From Desulfocapsa sp. (GTDB lineage: Bacteria > Desulfobacterota > Desulfobulbia > Desulfobulbales > Desulfocapsaceae), in NCBI GenBank assembly GCA_030145625.1, contig JAQYVF010000006.1, positions 1 through 64,000 on the forward strand: 64,000 nt of DNA. Reading direction: 5' to 3'. The notes below the pieces were generated by a model. The model searched no databases. It was not told where the DNA came from and saw only the letters and a program-made list of their open reading frames with translations. Positions 8,557 through 16,981 of the stretch are shown in pieces. Position 1 is the stretch's first letter. Every line of letters begins with the position of its first letter. The position numbers and the translations under genes are program-made.

Positions 8557-9147
8557 TTATCGGCCAATCTGATCAAAGAGCAGGTTGGAAATATGATCAG
8601 CAATCACCTTTGGCTCCCCATACTCTTCCTGCCAGCCTGGCAGTTTTGACTGCAGGGCCCTGCTCTCAAAATGGTAGGTGACAAGGCCTATCAGGGAAAT
8701 GGCGAAAAGCGTTGGATTCTGAGAGGGAGACAGGTCTTTAATGAGATCGGTGAGAATATCAAACTGCTTTCTGAAGACATATTCTGCTAGGAGTTGTAAT
8801 CGTTCTTCGTCGCCGTCAAGGAGTTCTCGTTGGATAAGTTTCCACACGTTCGGATGATTGTGCATCAGTTCTGTGAAAAGATGGATGAAACGGGCAAGAC
8901 GTTCCGGGGCTTTTTCCTCGCCCTTTAGGACGGTAGATAGAGTCTCGAATTTATCGGTCAAGGCGTATGACATCGCCTCAAGATAGAGGGCCTGTTTATT
9001 TGGGAAGTGATAGTATAGAGCTGCTGCAGATATGCCGACCTCCGCGGCAATGGCACGCATGGAAACAGCGGCAAAACCATTGTTTGAAAATAATGGGATT
9101 GCCAGTTCCAATATTCTTTCTTTGTTCCTAGGATTTATTGGTCGCAC
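8557..9147 (-). CDS. TetR/AcrR-family transcriptional regulator
   Basis: The 196-residue protein has an N-terminal helix-turn-helix at residues 8-55: RILELAIPLFSNNGFAAVSM, then IAAEVGISAAALYYHFPNKQ, the TetR recognition helix with its YYHF signature. The rest is a helical ligand-binding and dimer domain (a TetR_C-like part with RFIHLFTELMHNHP). It starts with GTG at 9147. It is the last gene after adaptor, RND pump and TolC on the minus strand, 44 bp behind tolC, so it is probably part of the same operon and represses it. A palindromic site upstream of the adaptor gene (14938-14961) is the likely operator. The inducer is unknown. Confidence 0.87.
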   Translation of the reverse strand: MRPINPRNKERILELAIPLFSNNGFAAVSMRAIAAEVGISAAALYYHFPNKQALYLEAMSYALTDKFETLSTVLKGEEKAPERLARFIHLFTELMHNHPNVWKLIQRELLDGDEERLQLLAEYVFRKQFDILTDLIKDLSPSQNPTLFAISLIGLVTYHFESRALQSKLPGWQEEYGEPKVIADHISNLLFDQIGR

Positions 9148-9191
9148 AATGATATCCCAAAATGGTTAAGAGTTTTCTCCATCTGAAGAGA

Positions 9192-10496
9192 TTATAGATC
9201 TCCCATGGCGTGACGTAGTCTCAGTGAGGACAGAATGACAGTATACACCGCATTGTCATAATTGACATGGCTCAACATGCGTTGTGTCTCAGCATCAAGT
9301 ACCTCACTGTTTATCGCAAGACCTTCCAAGTAACGATCTGTTGTAAGTTCTAGATTTTCTTCACTTCCTGCCAAAGCCTCGCCTGTCACCTCTACTCGTT
9401 TTCTGCTGTTTGCGAGACTATGCCAGGCATCTTTTACCTGCAATGGAATGATTGATTCAACTTCCAGCTGTTGTTCCAATAGGGCTTCTTGCTGTCTGGC
9501 AATGGCGTCAGCCTGATATTTTGCTACACCTCCGTCGAACTGTATTGATAGACCAAGAGTCATTGACCAGACACCCTCATGGGCCTGATAATCATTTTCC
9601 TGATACTCATAGCCGCCATTAAGGAACAGTTGCGGGCCATAGGAGGCGTATATCATATCTTTTTTCTGCATCAGACTATTCATTCGATGGTTGAGGATTG
9701 TGAGCTCTGGTCGATTATCAAGTGCTCTATGGGTTAATTCCTCTAAGTCTTTATCAGGGAGGAGAGCTTCGGGGGCTTTCAGGTCAACAGTGGTTGTCAA
9801 AGGGCGACCCAGAAACCTGTTGTAGGCAGCAAGGGCAATGGCATATCTATCTTCAGTGGTGAGTAAATATTGCCTGGCATTTGCAAGGGCTACCTGAATG
9901 GAGAGGAGGTCATTTAAGGGGACAAAACCCTCATCGTACAGATCTTTTACTACTTTTTGGTGTGCCGACAAACTTTTCACATGGCTGTGGGCAACGGCAA
10001 GACCTCGTTTGGCCTGCAGGACAGAGACAAATGATTCCGCCACGTTAAGTTTTAAATTGCGCAGGGTGTTCGTTTTTTCTGCAAGGGCGGCATCCCAGCC
10101 AAATTCAGCCGCCTTGATTCCGTGCGTTATGCTGCCGCTGGTATAGAGAGGAAGTGTGGCTGTTGCTTGAGCAGTATAAAAATCCTCATTTCCCAAAGGT
10201 ATCTGCATGCTTTCGGGCCCTGTATTCATGAGCATCGCCGGTGACTCACTAAGCACTGTATACCCACCATGAAGAGAGAGCTGGGGCATCCTTGCTGCCT
10301 GAGCGGCTTTATGCAGGAGTTCAGCCGAACCCGTCAGGTTGTCAGCTGCCTTGAGAGTATGATTTGTTGAGATGGCCAGTTCCCAGGCTTCCTCCAGAGT
10401 CTCAGCAAGAGAGATCGATACAGAGCCGCAGGCAAGAGTCCAGAAAACGAGTGCTGTGAAAAGGGTGCGGTGGAGTTGGTGTCTTGTTAATATCAC
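9192..10496 (-). CDS. TolC-family outer-membrane efflux protein
   Basis: The 434-residue protein starts with a signal peptide (hydrophobic core LFTALVFWTLACGSVSISLA, cleavage probably after SLA near residue 31). The body has two repeats of long alpha-helices typical of outer membrane efflux proteins (TolC family), with LEEAWELAISTNHTLKAADN at the mature start. It forms the trimeric channel across the outer membrane and periplasm for the RND pump encoded just upstream. The GTG start shares one base with the pump gene's TAG stop (TAGTG), so the two are translationally coupled. Length agrees with the family. Confidence 0.88.
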   Translation of the reverse strand: MILTRHQLHRTLFTALVFWTLACGSVSISLAETLEEAWELAISTNHTLKAADNLTGSAELLHKAAQAARMPQLSLHGGYTVLSESPAMLMNTGPESMQIPLGNEDFYTAQATATLPLYTSGSITHGIKAAEFGWDAALAEKTNTLRNLKLNVAESFVSVLQAKRGLAVAHSHVKSLSAHQKVVKDLYDEGFVPLNDLLSIQVALANARQYLLTTEDRYAIALAAYNRFLGRPLTTTVDLKAPEALLPDKDLEELTHRALDNRPELTILNHRMNSLMQKKDMIYASYGPQLFLNGGYEYQENDYQAHEGVWSMTLGLSIQFDGGVAKYQADAIARQQEALLEQQLEVESIIPLQVKDAWHSLANSRKRVEVTGEALAGSEENLELTTDRYLEGLAINSEVLDAETQRMLSHVNYDNAVYTVILSSLRLRHAMGDL

Positions 10497-13400
10497 TATT
10501 TTACCTCCGTTTCCTGCCTGTTGTGGCTACCGGTCGCTGTTTGCGAAGATGATCTGCCAAACAGGGTGTAGACCAAAAGTGGGATGATCAACAAGGTGAG
10601 AATTGTGGAACTGAGGGTCCCGAAGATAAGAGAGATGGCCAGTCCGCAGAACACCGGATCTGTCAGCATGATAGAGGAACCGAGAGTGACGGCAAGTGCG
10701 GTTAACAGGATAGGACGTAATCTTACCGCACCTGCTTCTCGCACTGCTTCTTCCAGTTTTTTACCTTCTCTGAGGTAAGTCAGGATAAAATCGATGATGA
10801 GCAGTGAGTTGCGGACAACTACCCCCGCAAGGGCTATAACGCCTATCATGGATGGACCGCTAAAGGGTTGTCCCATGAGCCAGTGACCTGGAAAGACGCC
10901 TATCAACCCAAGGGGGATAGCGGCCATGGCTATCAGTGGAATAACAAATGAACGGTAATAGGCAACAAATAAGAGATAGATGAGGGCCATTGCCACCCGC
11001 ATGGCATTACCCTGGTCTCTGAAAAAATCCAGACTCTGACGAACCTCTCCTGACCAGAGAAGCTGATACCCTTTGGTGGTGTCTGGTCGGATACTCTCCT
11101 GGCTGAGATTACCTGTGCTCAGTGTTCTCTGGTCATCAATCATCATGTCGTTTATCCGTCTGTCCAGGTCAAGAACGGCATAGAAAGGGGCAGTCTCATT
11201 TTTCAATTGGGCTTGCACATACACTACCTGTTCGTTGTCCTGATGCAGGATCGGCCTGTCTCTGGGGCCTTCGCTGATAATGACCAGTTCTGACACGGGT
11301 ACCTTCTGTCCCATTTTGTTAGTGATGAAAATTTTGGAGAGCAGCAGTGGGTCAATTTGATGCCTGCGAGGGACATGGAGGAGGATTGGCACTTCATTTT
11401 TTTCGCCTTGCATATGAACCCGGCCAAGATCAACGCCATTGATTATGTGACGAAGTGCTTCTGCGATCTGGGCGGTGGTAATCCCAGAGAAAGCAGCCTT
11501 TTCCTTGTCTACGCTAATTCGGTATTCCAATACATCCTCGACTTCAGAATCAGTTACTTCCAGGGCACCGTAGGTCTTGCTGAATTCTGTGTTGACTTGA
11601 CCGGCAATCTTACGCAACAGCACCGGATCAGGGCCGTATATCTCTGCCAGCACGGTTGCCCGCACCGGAGGACCGGGTGGGTCTTCCACCAGCTGGATCA
11701 GGGCATTTAGATACTGTTTTTGAATCGCTTCAACCTGTGGCCGTATTTCCTCGACAATCTGAATGGAGGATTTGTCGCGCTGATGTTTGTCAATGAGGTT
11801 GACACGAATCTCGGCAAGATGAGGGCCAATCTTGTTTCCGCCTCCTCTGAGCAAACTGTTGAAATCAATCACACCGCCGGTGCCGATATAGGCCTGGTAG
11901 TTCGTGATATGGGGCTGCTTGCGTAGGAGTTCGCAGAGGTCACGGACAAGCTGATCTGTTCGTTCAATGGGGATGTCTTCTCCCATATCCACTGTGATAT
12001 TAAATGTGTTCTGATTATCTTTGGGAGACATTTTTAAGGCCACCCCCAAAGGAGAAAAGGGGCCGCCAACCCCCTGAGGACGAATAAACTGCCAGGCCGG
12101 CATCAACAAGGTGACAAGGATGAGAATAATGGTGAGCAGAAACAGGGTATAGCGAAAGGAGGGTTTTCTGAGAAATGGCGTTATGACTCTGGAATAGAAG
12201 CGATGCAGGCGATCCTCATTGTCTTTTGGAACCTTACGTGAGGTGACTGTTTTCGGTTTGAGCCAGCGATATGCCGCCCATGGCGTGATGATATATGCCA
12301 CCAGCAGAGAGGCAAACATGGCTACCGGAACATTAAAGGTGATGGGAAAAAAATATTGCCCCGACATGCCGGTAAGAAAGAGCAGCGCGGAAAATACCGC
12401 CATAACTGCAAAGGTTGCCAGGTTGGTGGGATTGCCGATTTCATTGGTGGCCAGGACTGCGGCAAGACGCCTGTCACCGTCTTGAATGGTTCGATAGTGA
12501 CGGTTAATATTTTCTATGACTACAATGGCTGCATCCACCAACATGCCCAGAGAGAGGATGAGGGCAAAGAGGGTGATCCGGTTGATGGTAGGGCCAAACA
12601 GAAAATCTGCTCCCAGGGTGAGTGCGAGAATGAGAGGAATTGTGAAACTGACGATGAAGGCCTCTTTTAAGCCAAGAAACAGGGCGACGACTGCAAAAAC
12701 GGTGAGGATGGCAATCCCGAGATGCTCAAGGAGGAGGTTTACGGAATCATCCGCTTTTTTGCCATCGTTTCGGGTAATGATACACTCGACATCGGATGGG
12801 AGAAAATTGATTTTCATCCGTTCCAGGCGTTCCAGGACGTCATCGGCAACAAAAACAGCGTTTGTTCCTTCTTTTTTCGCAACGGCCAGAGTGACAGCTG
12901 CCATTTCCATGGGACCAGATGTCTTGAAACGTGAATCCGCACGGCCAAAACCGAAGCGGGAAACGGTGTCTCTTTCCGTCAGGGGGCCATCAATTATCTC
13001 TGCTACATCTTCCAGGTAGATCGGTCGTCCCTGATGCATCCCCACCACAAGGCCTTCCACGTCCTGGGTGGATGTTAGAAAGCCGTGCAGGAACATGTTT
13101 CTGTTTCGGCCCTTTTTGACCAGGTTATCTATGGGGACAGAGAGGTTTGCTGCTGCCAGCATCCCTTGAATTTGATCAAGGGGTATGGCAAAGGCCTGCA
13201 GACGTTCCGGATCCAGCTCGATCCGTATTTCCCGGTCGCGTCCACCTTTCACATAAGTTACTGAGACTTCTTCAAGGGAGCGTAACCGTTCAATCATATT
13301 GTCGGCCAGTCGTTTCAGTCCATAGTCATCATAGACTGTTGAAGCCAGGGTAATGGTGACGATGGGCACATCATCCACATCAATACTTTTAATTACTGGC

Positions 13401-13798
13401 TCTCCGGCGTCTTTGGGAAAAAGATGCCGGTTCCCCATTACCTTGTCATAAAGTTTTACCAGTGATTCTTCTTCATCTTCACCACATGAAAACCGGACCA
13501 TGACCATGCCCACGGAATTTAGGGCGGTGGCATAGATGTGGTCAACTCCGGTAATCTGGCTTGCCAAGCTCTCAAGTGGAATAACGATCAGTTCTTCCAC
13601 TTCATGGCTTGAAGCACCCGGAAGGGGAATGACAACTTCCACAGCCGGGACAATGATCTGGGGATTTTCCTCTCTTGGAGTTTGCAGTACGGCCACCAGG
13701 CCAAGGAGAGAACAGCCGATAATAAAGAGAATAGTCAGCCGGGAGTCGACAAATATTTCAGCAATTCGGCCTGCCGGATTAAAGGCATGATCATTCAT
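10496..13798 (-). CDS. RND-family efflux pump (AcrB/CzcA superfamily)
   Basis: The 1100-residue protein has the RND layout: one N-terminal membrane helix (residues 19-37), a large periplasmic loop, a group of helices near 360-490, a second loop, and helices near 930-1085. The proton-relay region reads LSLGMLVDAAIVVIENI near 425, with one aspartate rather than the two of AcrB. Motifs TPREENPQI near the N-terminus and GPPVRATVLAEI in the second loop suit the broad multidrug/export subgroup rather than a clear metal pump. It exports substrates from the periplasm or inner membrane using the proton gradient, with the adaptor and TolC of the same operon. It overlaps the adaptor gene by 8 bp. Substrate unknown. 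Confidence 0.9.
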   Translation of the reverse strand: MNDHAFNPAGRIAEIFVDSRLTILFIIGCSLLGLVAVLQTPREENPQIIVPAVEVVIPLPGASSHEVEELIVIPLESLASQITGVDHIYATALNSVGMVMVRFSCGEDEEESLVKLYDKVMGNRHLFPKDAGEPVIKSIDVDDVPIVTITLASTVYDDYGLKRLADNMIERLRSLEEVSVTYVKGGRDREIRIELDPERLQAFAIPLDQIQGMLAAANLSVPIDNLVKKGRNRNMFLHGFLTSTQDVEGLVVGMHQGRPIYLEDVAEIIDGPLTERDTVSRFGFGRADSRFKTSGPMEMAAVTLAVAKKEGTNAVFVADDVLERLERMKINFLPSDVECIITRNDGKKADDSVNLLLEHLGIAILTVFAVVALFLGLKEAFIVSFTIPLILALTLGADFLFGPTINRITLFALILSLGMLVDAAIVVIENINRHYRTIQDGDRRLAAVLATNEIGNPTNLATFAVMAVFSALLFLTGMSGQYFFPITFNVPVAMFASLLVAYIITPWAAYRWLKPKTVTSRKVPKDNEDRLHRFYSRVITPFLRKPSFRYTLFLLTIILILVTLLMPAWQFIRPQGVGGPFSPLGVALKMSPKDNQNTFNITVDMGEDIPIERTDQLVRDLCELLRKQPHITNYQAYIGTGGVIDFNSLLRGGGNKIGPHLAEIRVNLIDKHQRDKSSIQIVEEIRPQVEAIQKQYLNALIQLVEDPPGPPVRATVLAEIYGPDPVLLRKIAGQVNTEFSKTYGALEVTDSEVEDVLEYRISVDKEKAAFSGITTAQIAEALRHIINGVDLGRVHMQGEKNEVPILLHVPRRHQIDPLLLSKIFITNKMGQKVPVSELVIISEGPRDRPILHQDNEQVVYVQAQLKNETAPFYAVLDLDRRINDMMIDDQRTLSTGNLSQESIRPDTTKGYQLLWSGEVRQSLDFFRDQGNAMRVAMALIYLLFVAYYRSFVIPLIAMAAIPLGLIGVFPGHWLMGQPFSGPSMIGVIALAGVVVRNSLLIIDFILTYLREGKKLEEAVREAGAVRLRPILLTALAVTLGSSIMLTDPVFCGLAISLIFGTLSSTILTLLIIPLLVYTLFGRSSSQTATGSHNRQETEVK

Positions 13799-14897
13799 TG
13801 CCGATCTCCTTTCTGGTCACCACGTCACCCTCTCTGAGTCCTTTCCCTCCCTTGGCCACTATCAGTTCACCATCACTTAATCCTGCATTGACCTGTACCC
13901 TGTCCGGCCATTCCCTGCCTGTCCGTATCCAACGAAATCCGACACTCATATCTTCCTTCACCAGGAAGACACCTTTCAGGCCGGCCCGAGTAATGATGGC
14001 GGATTTCTGGATGATGGGGTCATATTCATGGCCGATAATAAAAGTTGCCCGGCCAAACATCCCAGGCAATAAGATGGCCTTATCAGAGAAAGCAATTTTC
14101 ACCAGATATCTTCTGGTAAGCGGATCACCGGAAGGAACCAGTCTGGCGATTTTGCAGATGAATGTTTTGTGCAGGGCGTCTATCCGGACTTCAACTGTGT
14201 CTCCCGGCTGTATTGCACTTACCCTGGATTCAGCCACATGGGTTTCAAAAAGGAGATTGTCAGCCGATTCCACGACAATGATTGGTTTTCCGGGAATTGC
14301 CAGATCTCCCTTTCTTTTTGCTTTGACAACAACAATGCCGTCTACAGGAGAGAGGATTGTGACATAGGCGCGCTGGGCTATAGCTGTCTCCAGTCCTGTT
14401 TGTGCCTGTTTTACCGTATCCATTGCCAAATCTCGTTGAAGTCTGGCTTTGCGGAGAATATTATCTGAGGTGCTTCCCTTCTTGAAGAGGGTCTCATGAC
14501 GAATGGCATCTATTTGCATATCCTTATAAGCTGCTTCCGTCTGTGCCAATGCTGCACGTGCTTGCAGGATGGCCCCCTCCACATCGGAGTTGTCAAGAAC
14601 CACCAAGAGTTCTCCGGTTTTGACAGCCTGTCCCTCTTGAACCGTGATATCGTGGATATACCCACTTATTCTTGATGTTATCTCTACTCTGGCATCGGAA
14701 ACCACTGTTCCTGTGGTTGTGTACACTGTGTCAATGGCTTGATTGGTAATTTTTTCGATCGGTAGGGTGAAGGTTCTCGGTTCGGGATTTTCCATGACAG
14801 GATGGTCGGGAGAACATCCTGTCATGACCGCTGTCTGCATGATCAGCCAGAGGGATGAAATCAAATGACGTATGTTGAGGGAGTGTTTTGCTTTCAT
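13791..14897 (-). CDS. RND periplasmic adaptor (membrane fusion protein), lipoprotein
   Basis: The 368-residue protein is a HlyD/AcrA-like adaptor. It starts with a lipoprotein signal whose lipobox is VMTGC (cysteine at residue 28), so it is anchored in the inner membrane. A lipoyl-like half (GTVVSDARVEITSRISGYI), a helical hairpin at ~105-165 (ILQARAALAQTEAAYKDMQ), the second lipoyl half (ILSPVDGIVV) and a beta-barrel follow in order. It joins the RND pump to TolC. It is the first gene of the minus-strand operon; the promoter must lie between 14898 and ~15000, where the TetR-type palindrome is found. Confidence 0.88.
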   Translation of the reverse strand: MKAKHSLNIRHLISSLWLIMQTAVMTGCSPDHPVMENPEPRTFTLPIEKITNQAIDTVYTTTGTVVSDARVEITSRISGYIHDITVQEGQAVKTGELLVVLDNSDVEGAILQARAALAQTEAAYKDMQIDAIRHETLFKKGSTSDNILRKARLQRDLAMDTVKQAQTGLETAIAQRAYVTILSPVDGIVVVKAKRKGDLAIPGKPIIVVESADNLLFETHVAESRVSAIQPGDTVEVRIDALHKTFICKIARLVPSGDPLTRRYLVKIAFSDKAILLPGMFGRATFIIGHEYDPIIQKSAIITRAGLKGVFLVKEDMSVGFRWIRTGREWPDRVQVNAGLSDGELIVAKGGKGLREGDVVTRKEIGNE

Positions 14898-14937
14898 AAG
14901 AGAATACCTTTACGTGGAATGACAGTGACCAATTAAC

Positions 14938-14961
14938 TTAACGAACGTTAGTTAAACTAAC
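14938..14961. promoter_or_regulatory. Probable TetR operator upstream of the efflux operon
   Basis: Two overlapping palindromes lie 41-64 bp upstream of the adaptor start. The first, 14938-14955, is TTAACgAACGTTaGTTAA (symmetric apart from two bases). The second, 14947-14961, is GTTAGTTAAACTAAC, a perfect 15 bp palindrome about a central A. Size and AT-rich symmetric form fit a TetR-family operator, and the operon encodes a TetR regulator as its last gene. The binding is inferred. Confidence 0.6.
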
Positions 14962-15627
14962 TACTGCTTACCGATTTGTCAAATATATTGAGAAGGGCAA
15001 TGGGAGTACCAAGATGAGGTAAGGGAGCAGTTTTGCTCGATTATGGTCGCTGGTTAATTTGCTCTGATTTTACTAACTGTATTTTAAAAACAATATGTTA
15101 TATGATGAATGTTGTGAGTTGTGGAGGCGGTCTGAAAGGTTTTGCTGGGGGGTGTGAGAGAGGATAAGAAGGTGTACGTTTTTTTTGTAGGAGCGGATTT
15201 ATCCGCGAACAGGAGGTGCTGCGCTCCGCTTGCCTGTTTGAGCAGTGTGAGGGATATTCGTGGCTGTAGTTGCTCCTCTTTACCTACTTATAGAGTGGAT
15301 CACTCGTTTGTTGAGCCTGTTTCATGTGTGAATGAATTGGAGTAGGGAATTTTTTTGGAGCCCGATGATTCTTTTGGCATCATGGTTTGGTGATTGATCA
15401 GTTAAACGAAATTGCACTGTTAATTGTAAAATATCGATATTGCAGTGGGATGGCTGTGATCACTTGCTTGTGTTGAGATAGTTAGCCCCAGGAGCAAAGT
15501 ATAATGTCACATCGAAGATCGGATATAACCTAAACAATGGCTTGCACTTGACCGAAAAGAAAAAGAAAACAGGGCTGTGAGAGTGATAATTATATAAACT
15601 GCTATTGAGATTAATAAAGAATGTTGA
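14962..15627. other. Intergenic region with one REPIN and no gene
   Basis: Between the divergent efflux operon and the small zinc-protein gene I find no supported gene. A short open frame at 15142-15345 spans the repeat at 15187-15277 and is not convincing. The rest (15280-15627) is AT-rich and shows no RNA gene I can recognise. It should contain the promoter for the gene at 15628. Confidence 0.6.
15187..15277. repeat. REPIN-like repeat (two inverted REP units)
   Basis: The left unit, GTAGGAGCGGATTTATCCG (15187 on), continues CGAACAGG. The right unit at 15255-15277 is inverted: ATTCGTGGCTGTAGTTGCTC. Each unit holds its own small hairpin (CGGATTTATCCG). The unit is of the same type as REP sequences known from Pseudomonas and other bacteria, and it recurs at 47402, 47581, 53922 and 56334 here. 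Confidence 0.75.
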
Positions 15628-15933
15628 ATGAAATTTTGTAAAGACTGCGGAGGAGTTCTCAATCTTTTCGAAAACAATACCTCAGAGCTATGCTCTTCCT
15701 GCGTCCAGCATAAGAAACAACCTTTATCAAAAGTACATAAACCGATAACAGATAATAACGATCTGCTTGGTGAAACCGTATTTACATATGAAAACGGTAA
15801 GATTATTTTACGTTCAAAAGAGGGCTGGCTGTTGTGGAGTGCTTCCGGAGAAGCAGAGACTGAGATGAAAACAGTGCTGAAAACAGCAAGATTTATTTAT
15901 GAAGTTCGCAAAAAACGTAAAAAGAAGAGTTGA
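15628..15933 (+). CDS. Small zinc-ribbon-like protein, unknown function
   Basis: The 101-residue protein opens MKFCKDCGGVLNLFENNTSE followed by LCSSC, so two CxxC pairs about 15 residues apart form a likely zinc ribbon. The middle (~60-80, GKIILRSKEGWLLWSASG) could be a small beta fold and the C-terminus is very basic (RKKRKKKS), suggesting nucleic acid or membrane binding. No named family is recognised. The gene ends 39 bp before the MinD-like ATPase in the same direction and may be co-transcribed with it. The ribosome site is weak (ATAAAG), so the start is likely but not certain. Confidence 0.65.
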   Translation: MKFCKDCGGVLNLFENNTSELCSSCVQHKKQPLSKVHKPITDNNDLLGETVFTYENGKIILRSKEGWLLWSASGEAETEMKTVLKTARFIYEVRKKRKKKS

Positions 15934-15972
15934 TCGTTCAGCAAGTGATAAAATTAATAAAAAGTTTTCAAT

Positions 15973-16896
15973 ATGGCCGTTACGATATCAATAGGCTCAG
16001 GCAAGGGAGGCACCGGGAAGACAATGCTTCTTTGCAACCTTGCACTCTTGCTTGCAAAAAAAGGGAAAAAAGTATGCCTCGTTGATCTTGATATTGGTGG
16101 TGCTGATGCCCATCTTTTGTTCGGCCTTTTTGAGCCCAAATATTCTCTTACTGATTTTCTTACAAGAAGAGTTGAATCCATTGCAGATGCCTTGCACACT
16201 TTCTATTCATTCAATGGACTGCAACTCCTTCCGGGAACAGGCAGCACCCTGCAGACTGCCAACATGACTTATCAGGAAAAGCAGCGTCTATTGAAAAGTA
16301 TTTCTACGCTTGATGCTGATGTTGTACTCATTGATGTTGGAGCAGGTACAAGTTATAATTCTCTCGATTTCTTCATGTGTACCGATGTGCAGATCTGTGT
16401 TGCCATGCCGGAACCCACGTCAATAATGGATTTTTACACCTTTCTGCAACTGGCAACAATACGAAAAGTGCTGGACAGCTTTCTCTCCCATAGTGAAGTG
16501 AGTTTACTTCTCAAAAAACAGAACTTTTCTTCTTTGACTGATGTGTTTGAGTTAGCGGAGAATACCCAGGAAGGTGCAAGGGAAAAGGCCCAGCAGGCTC
16601 TGTATGGTTTTAATCCTTTACTGGTGATTAATAGAAATATTTCTAATGGTAAGGTCAATAAAACCAAACTCAAAGAGCTTGTGGCAAAATATCTTGGGAT
16701 TGATATTCCGTTGCTGGGAGAAATTCCAGAAGACCAGGCGGTCAGTGAAGCCCTCAGAGCATATATACCGGTATGTGAACTTTCTCCCGATGCACCTTCT
16801 TCGATAGCATTGCAGAATATCGCCGATAAGATCGAAAAGGTAATAGAACTCTTCCAGAACTACTCAAGCCAACCTGATCCAATTGAGAAGGCTTAA
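15973..16896 (+). CDS. MinD/ParA-like P-loop ATPase
   Basis: The 307-residue protein has the deviant Walker A motif GSGKGGTGKT at residues 8-17, the CLVDLDIGGADAH switch region near 35-47 and DVVLIDVGAG near 115. This is the MinD/FlhG/Mrp side of the ParA superfamily. The C-terminal part contains a helical insert (~175-215) and ends without an obvious MinD membrane helix, so it resembles FlhG-like or orphan MinD proteins more than cell-division MinD. No flagellar or minC/minE gene is next to it. Its TAA stop lies inside a palindromic repeat (16893-16936). The role is unknown; partners might be found through the small zinc protein just upstream. Confidence 0.8.
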   Translation: MAVTISIGSGKGGTGKTMLLCNLALLLAKKGKKVCLVDLDIGGADAHLLFGLFEPKYSLTDFLTRRVESIADALHTFYSFNGLQLLPGTGSTLQTANMTYQEKQRLLKSISTLDADVVLIDVGAGTSYNSLDFFMCTDVQICVAMPEPTSIMDFYTFLQLATIRKVLDSFLSHSEVSLLLKKQNFSSLTDVFELAENTQEGAREKAQQALYGFNPLLVINRNISNGKVNKTKLKELVAKYLGIDIPLLGEIPEDQAVSEALRAYIPVCELSPDAPSSIALQNIADKIEKVIELFQNYSSQPDPIEKA

Positions 16897-16936
16897 GGGT
16901 ACCTTGAAAAATTCTAATTTTGCAAGGTGGCCTTAA
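16893..16936. repeat. Palindromic repeat, family P, copy B (44 bp, minimal form)
   Basis: Left arm 16893-16913 starts TTAAGGGTACCTTGAAAAAT; right arm 16916-16936 ends GCAAGGTGGCCTTAA. The arms pair at about 17 of 21 positions with almost no loop. The left arm supplies the stop codon of the ATPase gene. Copies at 5110 and 35737 have longer centres. Confidence 0.75.
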
Positions 16937-16981
16937 GAATTTCATTCACCTTGAGTTGTAATTTTCTCTTTTATCCTGGTG

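Noticed and set aside
12516-13019. 167-codon frame on the plus strand inside the RND pump gene
   Set aside because: It is the antisense of a strongly conserved coding region, with a composition that follows the pump codons and no ribosome site.
15142-15345. 67-codon frame over the REPIN at 15187
   Set aside because: It reads through the REP units and has no homologous pattern; such frames are common in REP repeats.
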